A program made the position numbers and the translations under genes. From Acidimicrobiales bacterium (GTDB taxonomy: Bacteria; Actinomycetota; Acidimicrobiia; Acidimicrobiales; UBA8190): a stretch of DNA of 47,043 nucleotides. Of this stretch, positions 6,792-16,700 are shown piece after piece. The notes beneath the pieces are model-generated. The model was not told where the DNA came from. It saw only the letters and a list, made by a program, of their open reading frames with translations, and made no database searches. Numbering within the stretch: position 1 is the first letter of the stretch; each line of letters starts with the position of its first letter. The DNA lies in contig JARLGQ010000115.1 of NCBI GenBank assembly GCA_031292675.1, forward strand, positions 1 through 47,043, written 5' to 3'.

Positions 6792-7976
6792 CTACCCCAG
6801 ACGAAGCGTCTCAAGGGGCTCGAGTCGTGCCGCCTTGATGGACGGATAAAGCCCTGCTGCCACGGAGACGAACAGGGCAAGACCCATCCAGATCGGGATG
6901 TCCCCGTACGCGATCACGACAACCCAGCCTGCGAACGCCGACACGACATAGACGACTCCCACTCCTAGCACCGCTCCGATCACTCCGCCGAGCACACCGA
7001 CGAACAGCGATTCCAACAAGAACTGTCCACCGATCTTGGAACGGCTGTGACCCACGGCGCGGCGAATTCCTATCTCTGCCGAGCGCTGGATGACGGAGAT
7101 CGACATGACGTTCGCAATTCCGATGCCACCAACCGTCAACGCCAGCAGACCAGCGAGCAATGCGACCTCCTGCAGGGTCCTGTTGGCCTGCGCCGCTGCC
7201 TGGAGCACGTCGCTGGGGATCTTCGTCGACACCTGATCGGGCCCACCAAGGTTGATCGCCGTCGGGATCACGTTGGCAGTCCCTTGCGTGGTACCGGGAA
7301 CGGCGCGGATGTACAGCTGATTGGGCAACCCGTTGGTTCCCAGGACGTGCTTGGCCGCCCACTGGGTGACGAAGGCGGCGTTGTCGAGGTCCGGATCGAG
7401 TGCGACTGGACCGAGCACACCGACCACCCCGAAATTGGTGCCGTTGAGCAGAATCGTCCGAACCTCACCAGGCAGGTAACCGTACTGCCGGGCGATTCCC
7501 GAGCCCAGGACCACCGACCGCAGGTGGAGCTGGCTGTCGCTGGTATCCAACCAGCGCCCGTCGAGCAGCGGCACATCGAGGACGGAGGGAAGGTTGTCGT
7601 CGGCGGCTCGCACCGGCACCGGGAAGGCCTGGTAATAGCTGCTGGCCCCTTGGATGGGCAGGGAGATGACACCGGAGAGATTCGTGGTGGCAGCGGCACT
7701 GGTGACGGTCGAGACATTCTCCACTCGTTGCACGGCGTTGCTCGGAAAGGTCGGATTCTGCGAACCGAAGGTGCCACCCGCTTGGGCGATGATGAGGTTC
7801 GTCCCGAGTTGCGACAGTTGCGCTTGCAGGGCACCTTTGGCGCTCTCGGTCAACCCGACCGCGCTGACCATCGCGGCCACTCCGATGACCGGACCAAGCA
7901 GGATCAGCAACGTGCGGACCTTCCGGGCCTTGAGGCCGGCCCAAGCCACACCGACGAGGTCGCGCACCTCGTTCAT
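6792..7976 (-). CDS. MacB/FtsX-like ABC transporter permease
   Basis: A 394-aa permease with the MacB layout: one N-terminal transmembrane helix (about residues 21-42, TLLILLGPVIGVAAMVSAVGL), a large extracytoplasmic domain (about 45-270), then three C-terminal helices (about 270-295, 318-345, 360-380) ending with the characteristic PSIKAARLEPLETLR. The segment VMSISVIQRSAEIGIRRAVG is the FtsX-family coupling region. Its ATG overlaps the stop of the ATPase gene by ATGA. It is the last gene of the operon lipoprotein-adaptor-ATPase-permease. MacB-type systems drive mechanotransmission to an adaptor and export peptides, lipids or drugs; the substrate here is unknown. Confidence 0.92.
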   Translation of the reverse strand: MNEVRDLVGVAWAGLKARKVRTLLILLGPVIGVAAMVSAVGLTESAKGALQAQLSQLGTNLIIAQAGGTFGSQNPTFPSNAVQRVENVSTVTSAAATTNLSGVISLPIQGASSYYQAFPVPVRAADDNLPSVLDVPLLDGRWLDTSDSQLHLRSVVLGSGIARQYGYLPGEVRTILLNGTNFGVVGVLGPVALDPDLDNAAFVTQWAAKHVLGTNGLPNQLYIRAVPGTTQGTANVIPTAINLGGPDQVSTKIPSDVLQAAAQANRTLQEVALLAGLLALTVGGIGIANVMSISVIQRSAEIGIRRAVGHSRSKIGGQFLLESLFVGVLGGVIGAVLGVGVVYVVSAFAGWVVVIAYGDIPIWMGLALFVSVAAGLYPSIKAARLEPLETLRLG

Positions 7977-8719
7977 CGAGGTGCTTCCAACCGCCGTTCA
8001 TCGGCGACGATACGACCGTCTCTCATCGACACCTTGCGGCGCGCCGTCCCGGCCACGGCTTGATCGTGCGTCACCATGACAACAGCGCGCTCCGGTGATT
8101 CGAGGCCCTTGAAGATCTCGAGCACATTGGCGGCGTTCACAGAGTCCAGAGCACCGGTGGGCTCGTCGGCAAGGATGACGAGGGGATCGGTCACGATGGC
8201 CCGGGCCAGGGCGACTCGTTGTTGCTCACCCCCCGACATCTGGACCGGTCGATGGTCGGCGCGCTCGGCGAGTCCGAAGCGATCCAAGGCTTGATAGGCC
8301 CGCTCACGACGGTCTCTCGGCCGCAGCTCCCGGTAGAGCAGGGCGGTCTCGACATTGCCAAGAGCGGTCAGATGCGGGATGAGGTGGAATTGCTGGAAGA
8401 CGAACCCGATGGAGTTGCCACGCAGCTTCGAGCGGGTCGGGTCGTCGAGCGTGCTCACGTCCTGGCCGGCGATGCGGATGGTGCCCGATGTCGGGAGATC
8501 GAGGACACCGAGCAAGCCCAGCATGGTGGACTTGCCCGAGCCCGACGGCCCCACGATCGACATGTAGTCACCTGGGAAGATCCGCAGGGAGACGTCGCGC
8601 AGCGCATAGACCTCCACCTCTTCGCCGTAGACACGGGAGACCTGATCCAGCTCGAGAAGGGGATGATCGCTGGTCCGAGGCGCGCCATAGGGCAGTGTGT
8701 CCGATGACGTGGCGCTCAC
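7973..8719 (-). CDS. ABC transporter ATP-binding protein (MacB/LolD type)
   Basis: A 248-aa ATPase with all nucleotide-binding motifs: Walker [11 protein letters not shown]-loop [10 protein letters not shown], signature [14 protein letters not shown], Walker [14 protein letters not shown] and switch His in VMVTHD. The [16 protein letters not shown] segment is typical of the LolD/MacB group that works with FtsX-like permeases. Start is GTG 8719, overlapping the adaptor's stop by GTGA; its own stop overlaps the permease start by ATGA, so adaptor, ATPase and permease are translated as a coupled unit. It powers the permease encoded downstream. Confidence 0.94.
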   Translation of the reverse strand: MSATSSDTLPYGAPRTSDHPLLELDQVSRVYGEEVEVYALRDVSLRIFPGDYMSIVGPSGSGKSTMLGLLGVLDLPTSGTIRIAGQDVSTLDDPTRSKLRGNSIGFVFQQFHLIPHLTALGNVETALLYRELRPRDRRERAYQALDRFGLAERADHRPVQMSGGEQQRVALARAIVTDPLVILADEPTGALDSVNAANVLEIFKGLESPERAVVMVTHDQAVAGTARRKVSMRDGRIVADERRLEAPR

Positions 8720-11175
8720 TGGGACTGATCGGCTCCGGCGATCACGAGCTCGCCGAGCCGGAGGCCACTCGTGATCTGAACATAGGAGCCTTCGGTGAGG
8801 CCGGTCGTCACCGGCACCTCCGTGACCGTTCCGGCTCCACCGATGTTGATCACACGGACGACGTCGACGCCTGATCCATTCTGCTTCACCGCCGCAATCG
8901 GCACGGTCAAGGCGTCGTTCACCTGCTTGTCGACGACAGTGATCGACACCTGCGATCCGTCGGCGCCGGTGAGGTTCGAGACCTCGATCCGACCTTCGTA
9001 GACCTGCTCCGATTGCCCACCGGTGCCCGAGCTGATGACTGTCGGGGTCGAATCAAGCTCGGTGATGGTCCCGGTGCCCTGGGTGGTCTCGCCTGCGATC
9101 TGCACCGTGCAACTCTGGCCCACCGCAAGTTTGCTCCGATCCGCGGCCGAGGCCTGCAGGGTGACGGTCAGATTTGACTCCGTGAGCGAAAGGATCGCTT
9201 CTCCCGGTGCCACCGGTGCTCCCGCCTTGACGAATACCTGGCCGACCCGGATGGGCCATTGGTCCACGATCATGTCGGTGGGATCGAAGACGACGTTGTT
9301 CTCGAGTGACTGCAAGACCACTGTGACCTTCGTCTGCCCTGCTTTCAGAAGCGCGGTCCCGGCGAGTGGCACATAGTTCTGGCCCGGCACCGCCGTGCCC
9401 TGGATGGCGAAATTCACCGAAGTGTCCTTGACCGGAGCCTGGTCGGCGGTGATCGTGAAGGTGGCCGCGCCCCCTTGGGCCACGGTGGACATGTTGGCCG
9501 AGATGTTGAGCGTCGGGACGACTGAGGACGTGATCGTCACCGAAACGCTGCTCGCGCTCCCCACGTTGTATGCCGAGCTCGAGGCCAACGTCACTGTGAG
9601 GATTCGATCTGGTTCGACGACGTTGTTCGTCACGGTTGGGATCGCCACCGGCATCGACGATTGGCCGGCCGGGACGACGACACTTCCGCCCGGAACCGTG
9701 TAGTCGGTCCCGGGTGATGCACTCCCGCTGTAGGCCAAGCCGACCGTGAGGGGTGTGCTTACCGCCTCGCTCAGGCTGATCGTGACGTCGTAGGGTTGAC
9801 CCTTCTGGAGATACGTCGTCGGAGAGCTCAGCGTCACGCTCGGAAGCGAGTTACCGCCGCTGATCGTGATGACCGCGGAGCCGTCGGAACCTACGCTGTA
9901 CGACGTCGGTGAGGGCGTGATGGACACGTCGATGTACTTGTTGGGCTGGATCACGTTCGTCTCGAGCGTGTTGAACGTGACGGTGGTCGAGGTGCTCCCC
10001 GCGCTCAGCGTCAAGACGGGGTGGACCGGGTTGTAGTCGCTTCCCGAGGCCGCACTCCCCGTGATCGTCAGTCCGACTTGGGTGTCCTGCAGCGGCGCTT
10101 GGTCGGAGGTCACCGTGAGGGTGGCCGAACCCCCCGGTGAGATCGTGGTGCCTCCGGTGATCTGCAAGGTAGGCACGTTGGTGTTCTTGATCGTGGTTTG
10201 CGCCGAGCCGGGACTGCCGACCGAGTAGTTCGATCCGTCGGCGATGGAAAGGACAATGGTCGGATCTTGCTCCACCACGGTGTTGAGGCGCGTCTGCACC
10301 GTCACGGTCGTGGAAGTCGCCCCCGCGGGGAGGGTCACCGACGATGGCGGCGTGACGATGTCCTCGCTCCCTGCGGTTCCCCCCGAGGTCAAGTTCACGG
10401 TGAGGTCGCTTGTCGAGGTCGCCGTTGCGCTGATCACGAACGTCGCCGCTGTGCCCTGCGGAACGTCGTCGCCCACGGATTGGATTGTGAGCGCGGGGAT
10501 GGTCGTTCGAGGAGCAATGTGGGATTGAAAGGCGGTCAGCACGCCGCCGAGAGGACCGGCGGACGTCGACCGCGACGTCTGCGCCGGCGGGGGCCCGATC
10601 GTCAGTCCCGCTGAGTCTCCCGGGCCCAACTTGTATCCCGAGCCCTGGGTGAGTGCCACGGTCACCGACTGGGGGGTTGCCGGCGTCGAATTGGGATAGT
10701 GGTGTTGGGCTTGCCACTGCGCCAGGGCGAACTGTGTCTGCTCGGTGTAGAGGTCGTTGATGGGGCCGGGATAGTCACCGGCAGCGGCGAGGATCTGTTT
10801 CAGCTGCAGCACGTCGTCCCCCTGGTCACCCAGGACGAGCGATCGAAAGAAGGGCACGGTCCCCTGCTCTGCGACCGCATCACGCCCATTGAGTGCGAAC
10901 ATGGCGTCCCCGGCGTTCGTCGTGCTGCCATCGGTGGAGTCCACGGCGCTGACCAGTCCCTGGGTCGCGGCGGTGACGTTCCTGATCTGCTTGCGGGCCA
11001 GCGTGCCGTTCAGCGCCACCGTGTCCTGCAACGAGCGAGTCTCGACCTTGCTGAAGATGATCACCGGGCCCTTGGTGCCAGAGGTGCTCTGCCCATTTGT
11101 CGCATAGGCGATCCCCCCCGCGGCGACAAGAACGATCAACACGACGCCGGCGATGATCTTCGGATTGCGCCACAC
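8716..11175 (-). CDS. HlyD/MacA-like adaptor with peptidoglycan-binding and Calx-beta domains
   Basis: An 819-aa membrane-anchored adaptor. In order: transmembrane anchor (about residues 7-26), first half of a barrel-sandwich (about 40-105), a peptidoglycan-binding-1-like helical domain (about 110-165, GDQGDDVLQLKQIL...DLYTEQTQFALAQWQ), a linker, about four Calx-beta domains (about 220-620, each with a TVTVTVQT-like strand and a V(V/I)(E/Q)PxxxxxV edge), then the second half-barrel and beta-barrel/membrane-proximal domains (about 625-815, ending in TTGLTEGSYVQITSGLRLGELVI). MacA-type adaptors carry an alpha-helical hairpin between the half-barrels; here wall-binding and Calx-beta domains take that place. 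Start is GTG 11175, followed downstream by the coupled ATPase and permease genes. Likely links the transporter to the cell wall. Confidence 0.85.
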   Translation of the reverse strand: MWRNPKIIAGVVLIVLVAAGGIAYATNGQSTSGTKGPVIIFSKVETRSLQDTVALNGTLARKQIRNVTAATQGLVSAVDSTDGSTTNAGDAMFALNGRDAVAEQGTVPFFRSLVLGDQGDDVLQLKQILAAAGDYPGPINDLYTEQTQFALAQWQAQHHYPNSTPATPQSVTVALTQGSGYKLGPGDSAGLTIGPPPAQTSRSTSAGPLGGVLTAFQSHIAPRTTIPALTIQSVGDDVPQGTAATFVISATATSTSDLTVNLTSGGTAGSEDIVTPPSSVTLPAGATSTTVTVQTRLNTVVEQDPTIVLSIADGSNYSVGSPGSAQTTIKNTNVPTLQITGGTTISPGGSATLTVTSDQAPLQDTQVGLTITGSAASGSDYNPVHPVLTLSAGSTSTTVTFNTLETNVIQPNKYIDVSITPSPTSYSVGSDGSAVITISGGNSLPSVTLSSPTTYLQKGQPYDVTISLSEAVSTPLTVGLAYSGSASPGTDYTVPGGSVVVPAGQSSMPVAIPTVTNNVVEPDRILTVTLASSSAYNVGSASSVSVTITSSVVPTLNISANMSTVAQGGAATFTITADQAPVKDTSVNFAIQGTAVPGQNYVPLAGTALLKAGQTKVTVVLQSLENNVVFDPTDMIVDQWPIRVGQVFVKAGAPVAPGEAILSLTESNLTVTLQASAADRSKLAVGQSCTVQIAGETTQGTGTITELDSTPTVISSGTGGQSEQVYEGRIEVSNLTGADGSQVSITVVDKQVNDALTVPIAAVKQNGSGVDVVRVINIGGAGTVTEVPVTTGLTEGSYVQITSGLRLGELVIAGADQSQ

Positions 11176-11196
11176 CTTTGAACCCCCCGGGTCGCG

Positions 11197-11829
11197 CTAG
11201 GAACTTCCGCTCTGAGCTTTGGCCGCGCAAGCCTCGAGGTCGGAGCTCGACAGGATGCTCTGTCCGGGCGGTGGCGTGAACTGGGACGCATCGCCGCCCG
11301 TCGCGCCGAACGAGAAGAGAAGGCCTTGCGCATTGGGCTTCGGCGTGGGTATTCCCCAGCCCCGAGCAATCATGCATTTGCGGAATACGAGGTACTCCTG
11401 GTTTTCCTTCTTGATCTGCGCCTGGGTCAGGTTGTCCTGCGCACTCTGTTCGGCTTTGAGGGCCTGGACAATGCCACTCTGGGCGGCGCACGTGGTCAGG
11501 CTCTTGATATAGGCAGGGCTGTTCGTTGGCGAGCTCGGGTTACTCGGGTCAGGTGCACCGATGAATTTCACTCCGAGGCCGGTCAAACAGGACTGGAACG
11601 AGCTGATTGCGGTGAAGAGTGTCGTGATCGGATTTTGCTTGGCAAGGGGCACCGTGGCACTCGACTTGACCCCGCCGCCCGATCCCGTGGGAATCTGGCC
11701 CCCCGCCAGTTGACCGGCCGCCACCGTGCCTGCAGTCGATGACGGGCTTGAACCACCGCAACCGGCTGCCATCGTCGCCAGGAAGACCGCACCGAGCACC
11801 AACCATCGCCCATGCTTGCTGCTGGCCAC
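11197..11829 (-). CDS. Lipoprotein at head of the ABC export operon
   Basis: A 210-aa lipoprotein. The signal peptide ends in the lipobox TMAAGC at about residue 25, followed by a Ser/Gly/Thr-rich linker and a soluble domain with further cysteines. The segment YLVFRKCMIARGWGIPTP resembles the FxxCMRxxGxxxPxP motif found in actinobacterial lipoproteins encoded beside HlyD-MacB-like operons. The ORF track starts at 11970, but GTG 11829 is preceded by GGGGGAGG at about 4-5 bp and gives a compact signal peptide, so it is preferred. The adaptor gene starts 21 bp downstream of its stop, indicating one operon. Probable accessory or substrate-binding component. Confidence 0.8.
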   Translation of the reverse strand: MASSKHGRWLVLGAVFLATMAAGCGGSSPSSTAGTVAAGQLAGGQIPTGSGGGVKSSATVPLAKQNPITTLFTAISSFQSCLTGLGVKFIGAPDPSNPSSPTNSPAYIKSLTTCAAQSGIVQALKAEQSAQDNLTQAQIKKENQEYLVFRKCMIARGWGIPTPKPNAQGLLFSFGATGGDASQFTPPPGQSILSSSDLEACAAKAQSGSS

Positions 11830-11994
11830 GCGACCTCCCCCGCACTTGGGCGCATGCAGAGGGCGCCACTCCCCCGCAGCTCCCGCAATCCCCCGTTCAA
11901 ACAAGTGTCTAGAAGATAGTCCGACAGCATGCCGCGTCGCAATGCCCCGCAGCTCGAGCGAGTACGGCACGATGGTGGTTTGGTGGCTGTATTC

Positions 11995-13797
11995 CTACGG
12001 TGCCGACGGCTTCGTCGAAGAGACCGTCACGTTCTGCAACATGACACCCGATCCGATCCCCTGGGCGTGCGAGGTGATGGCGAGGCCGGCCAAAAGCGTT
12101 CCGGGCATGGACAGCGGGATCGACGAGGCGGGGATCTCGGTCCAGGTCGTGCCGTTGGTGGAGGTGTACGCCGTGTAGTACGTGGGCTGGTTGACACCCT
12201 TGGGCGTGTAGCGGGCCACCTTCAGGTAGAGAGGGACACCCATGGCCTGCGCCGGGGACAGCGAGTTGCTCGAGCCTCCCTGCGCACTTCGCCATTGGAC
12301 CTGCACTCCATTGCCGGGGGTGACGAACACCGCGTAGTAGGGAGAGCCGGGATTGGTGGTGGCTCGCACCATCACCCCTGCCTTGGCCCACGGGCTGGTG
12401 TCGGACTGTGCCGTGATACCCGCCGATACCGACCCCTGGGCGGTGAGGGACCGGGATGCGAGGTGGAAGGAGTCGGTGGTTCCCCAGATGTCGCTGCCGC
12501 CGGCGACCACGGTCCAGATGCCGGAGGTCAGGTCGTCCTGACTCGAAGGCAGGGGACCGCCGATGTCGGTGCACGTCCACAAGCTCGGACATCCTCCGAA
12601 GGGCGCCGTGGGACGGGTGGAGGAAACGGTGACGTTCTGCAACGTGACACCCGAGCCGATCCCCTGGGCGTGGGAGGTGATGGCGAAGCCGGCCAGGATC
12701 TTTCCGGGCATGGACAGGCTGACCGACGAGGCGAGGACCTCGGTCCAGGTGGTGCCGTTGGTCGAGGTGTACGCCGTGTAGTACGTGGGCTGATTGACAC
12801 CCTTGGGCGTATAGCGGGTCACCCGCAAATAGCGCGGGACTCCTGACGCCCCGGGTGCCGACAGGGCGTTGCTCGAGCCTCCCTGGGTGCTTCGCCACTG
12901 GACCTGCACTCCGTTGCCCGGCGTGACGAACACCGCGTAGTACGGAGAACCCGGATCGGTGGTGGCCCGCACCATCACCCCCGCCTTGGCCGACGGGCTG
13001 GTGTCGGTCTGGGCGGTGACCTCTGCCGACACCGACCCCTGGGCGGTGAGGGGCTGGGACACGAGGTGGAAAGAGTCGGTGGTCCCCCAGATGTCGGTGC
13101 CGCCGGCGACCTCCGTCCAGGTCCCGGAAGACAACGTGTCCTGGCTGGGGGGCAGGGGGCCGCCGATGTCGGAGCACGACCACGTGCTCGGGCAGCCCCC
13201 GAACGGCGGCGCAGGTTGGGTCGACGAGATGGTGACGTTCTGCAACGTGACATCCGAACCGAGCCCCTGGGCGTGGGAGGTGATGGCGAAGCCGGCCAGG
13301 AGCGGTCCGGGCATGGACAGGCTCGTCGCCGAGCCGGGGACCTCGGTCCAGGTCGTGCCGTTGGTGGAGGAATAGGCCGTGTAGTACGTGGACGGGCTGG
13401 CACCGCCGAAGGTGTAGCGGGTGACCTTCAGATAGAGCGGGACTCCCGACACCCCGGGTGCGGTCAGGGCATTGCTCGATCCTCCCTGGGTGCTTCGCCA
13501 CTGGACCTGCACTCCGTTGCCCGGCGTGACGAACACCGCGTAGTACGGAGAGCCGGGATCGGTGCTGGCCCGCAGCATCACCCCCGCCTTGGCCCACGGG
13601 CTGGTGTCGGACTGGGCGGTGACCTGCGCCGACACCGACCCCTGGGCGGCGAGGGACTGGGACACGAGGTGGAAGGAGTCGGCGGTCCCCCAGATGTCAC
13701 CCCCGCCGGCGATCTCGCTCCAGGTGCCCGAGGTGAGGGTGTCTTGACCCGGGGGCAAGGGGCCGCCGATGTCGTTGCACGACCACGAGCTCGGACA
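11995..13797. repeat. Three tandem 603-bp coding repeats
   Basis: The first Cys codon of modules 4, 5 and 6 falls at 13797, 13194 and 12591 on the minus strand, an exact 603-bp (201-codon) period, and the DNA of the three units is nearly identical over long stretches (for example the tract around ctgcactccgttgcccgg occurs in each). Modules 2 and 3 are related only at protein level and have different spacing. This is a recent tandem duplication. Confidence 0.9.
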
Positions 13798-16700
13798 GGC
13801 CCCCGGTGGAATCGATGACCCGGGGAGCTGGGCCAGGCTGCCGACAGTGGCCACCGAATACCCGGCACTGTTGTGGGAATCGGTGGCAATGCCCGCCGTG
13901 AGGGGGCCCGTGAGGTTGAGAGGCACCGTCGAACCGGGGATCCACGTCCACGTTGTGCCGTTCGTCGAGGTGAATCCCGCGTAGTAGGCGATGTTGGTGA
14001 TCGGATCGACATAGCGTTCGGCGAGCACGTACACGGGGGTCACCGGTGGCAGCGTGGAGTTCCCGGCCCCCGCCGACAGTGCGATCTGGTTGGTGAGAGC
14101 AGCCTCTGCCGGCCGCCATTGGACGATGACCCCGTTGCCGGAGGTGGCGAAGACCCCGTAATACGGAGCTTGGGGATCGTCTCCGTTCTGGCCGCGGATC
14201 ATGACCCCAGTCTTGATCCACCCGTCGGCGAGCGGATTGGTCTGGGAGACGACCTGGGCGCTGATGGTCCCATCCCCGTTCGGCGAATTGGCCGTGTCGT
14301 CGGGGAAGCTCTGGGACATGTAGCGGAAGTTGTCGAACGTGGACCAGATGTCGGAGCCCGTGGCCCGGATCGTCCAGACATCGCTCGTCGGCGAATAGAC
14401 CTGGTTACCGGTCAGGAAGTTGCTGCCGAGGTCCGTGCACGTGAACGAGTCCGGACAGGTGCCGGGGGGCGCCGCAGTGGTGGCGGCGATCTGCACATCG
14501 TTGTAGACGACGGGTGGGGCGCTCTGCCCGCCCCCCGCGTCCGCCGCCACTCCGGCCAGATAGCTGCCGCCCATGGGGATGGCCTGGGTGGAGCCCAGGA
14601 CCGGCGACCAACTGATGCCGTCGGACGAGGTCTCGGTCGAGAAGAAGATGTTGGGTCCGTTGATGGTCGTGTCCTGGTAGCGGTTGATCTCCACGTATGT
14701 CGGTGATGTGACCGTGGGCAGCGCCAGTGAGCCGGTCCGGTCCGAGACACCGTCGTAGTAACGCCACGTGATCGTTGCCGACCCGCCGGGCTGGAAGAGC
14801 ACGGCGTAGTAGGGAGAGGTGGGGGTCGGTGCCGAGCGCATCATGATGCCCTGCTGGGCGGAGGCCGGGTCCGACGGCTGTGGAACCACCTGGGCCGAGA
14901 TGGACTCGTTCCCCGACACCGTCTGGTACACGAAGTGAAATGAATCCGACGCACTTCCGATGCCCGCGCCCGGACCGTCGAGGGTGAGGCTCGTCGGTGA
15001 CGAACTGGTGGTGTCCCCCGACGGGCTCGGATTCCCGATGTCCAGGCATGTCCAGGGTGTCGGGCACGGGTCCGTGGGCGATACCGCCGCCAGCGGCGTG
15101 GTGAGTGGCGAACCGACTGCCAGGTTGCCGAAAGACGCTGTCCCCGACACCTGCGACGAGCCGGAGTTCACGACGAGCCCGTGGAGGACGGTGGCGGGCA
15201 GTTCGAGATCCGCAGTCGACCCGGCTAGCACCGTGTAGTTCACTCCATCGGTCGAGACACCCGTGCTCAACAGGTTTCCGGACCGCTCGATCATGACGTA
15301 GAGGGGCGTGGCGGTGGAGGGGACGGTGGCCAGCTGCGTCGGGTTGGCCCCCCACGCATTCCGGTCCATGACAACGAGGCTCGATGCCCCATTGGCCCCC
15401 GGAGAGACGACCACCGAGTAGAACGGCGAGGTCGGGTCGGTGGTTTGCCGCACCATGAGCCCAGCCTGGGGCGCGACGGTGCTCGGGCTGCTCTGACCGA
15501 CGATCAGCGCGCTCGACTGGGAGTCACCGGTCACCGGCGTGGAGATGAAGCGGAATTGGTCCGAGGCCCCGCTCAGCGGCGCTCCCGACCCGGTTACGGT
15601 CAACACACCGGAAGATGTCGACTCGGACCCGGCGACACTCGGGTTGCCGATGTCCTGGCACACCGGGGCGGCACCAGAACCCGCCGGATTCAGCGCCGTC
15701 GGGCAGTTGGGGTCGGTCGGAGGTGGAGGCGGTGGCGTCGCCGGGAGGCCGAAGGCATAGACACTGCCATCGATGTCCCCGACGTAGAACTGGCTCCGCG
15801 CCACCGAGACCGCACTGAACACAGGGCCCGGGAGCTCGGAGGAGTACAGCAACTGGCCGTTCGATGCGTTGACGACCTGGAAGCTGTTCCCCGCCCCGTA
15901 GGCGACCATGCCGTTGACATAGGCAGGGCTCCCGATGATGGCGCCCTCGGTCTGATGGGTCCACAGGATCGCCCCCGTACCCGGGTTCAGGGCACTGATG
16001 GACCCGCCCGATCCGTGCCCGTTCAGCTCGAGATTGCCTCCGGCGTAGTACAGCACCCCGTTGGCGAAGTCCCCGGATGCGATGGATCCATCGCCGCACT
16101 GCGGGCAATTGCCACCGATCGCGATCGGCTCCTCCCATAGCGGCGGGCTCGTGTCCGGTGCGCCTTGCTCGAGGTCGGACCGCTTCCACGTGTAGAGGAT
16201 GCCGTTCTTGTTGGCGGCGCTCACGAGCGGAGTGCCGTCGGCGGCGGTGGTGAGCGTGGGGGTCGTTCCCCAGTCCGAGTCGTTCACGGCCGCGGTCAGC
16301 GGCAGCTGCCACGAACCCATGTAGGACAGGCTCGTGGCGTTCAGTGCCACGATCGCCTGTGACTGGGTCTGCGTATAGTCATTGAGGGTTCCGGTGGTCA
16401 CGAAGATCGTGTTGGTGGAGGGGTCAAGCGTCGGCGTGGTCCACACGCCGCCGCCGACCTCGCCGTTGGGGACGAAGTCGTAGTCGTTTACGACTTGGTG
16501 CGTGGTGAGGCTGACCTGCATGAGGTGCCCTTGGACGAGGGGGTTGTCACAGTTGCTGGCCACGCCGATATAGGCGAATCCGTTGTAGATCAGGGGGCTC
16601 GACCAGTTGTAGTGGGCGCCCTGCTGGGAGTTGTCGCCGGTGTACACGTCCCAGAGAATCGCCCCCGTCGTGGCGTCGAGTGCGTACCAGTACGGTCCCC

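Noticed and set aside
11909-13597. 562-aa minus-strand ORF in another frame of the large propeller gene
   Set aside because: It is a shadow of the repeated modules; its His/Arg-rich translation has no family features and the 1717-aa frame has a signal peptide, clear domains and coupling to upstream genes.
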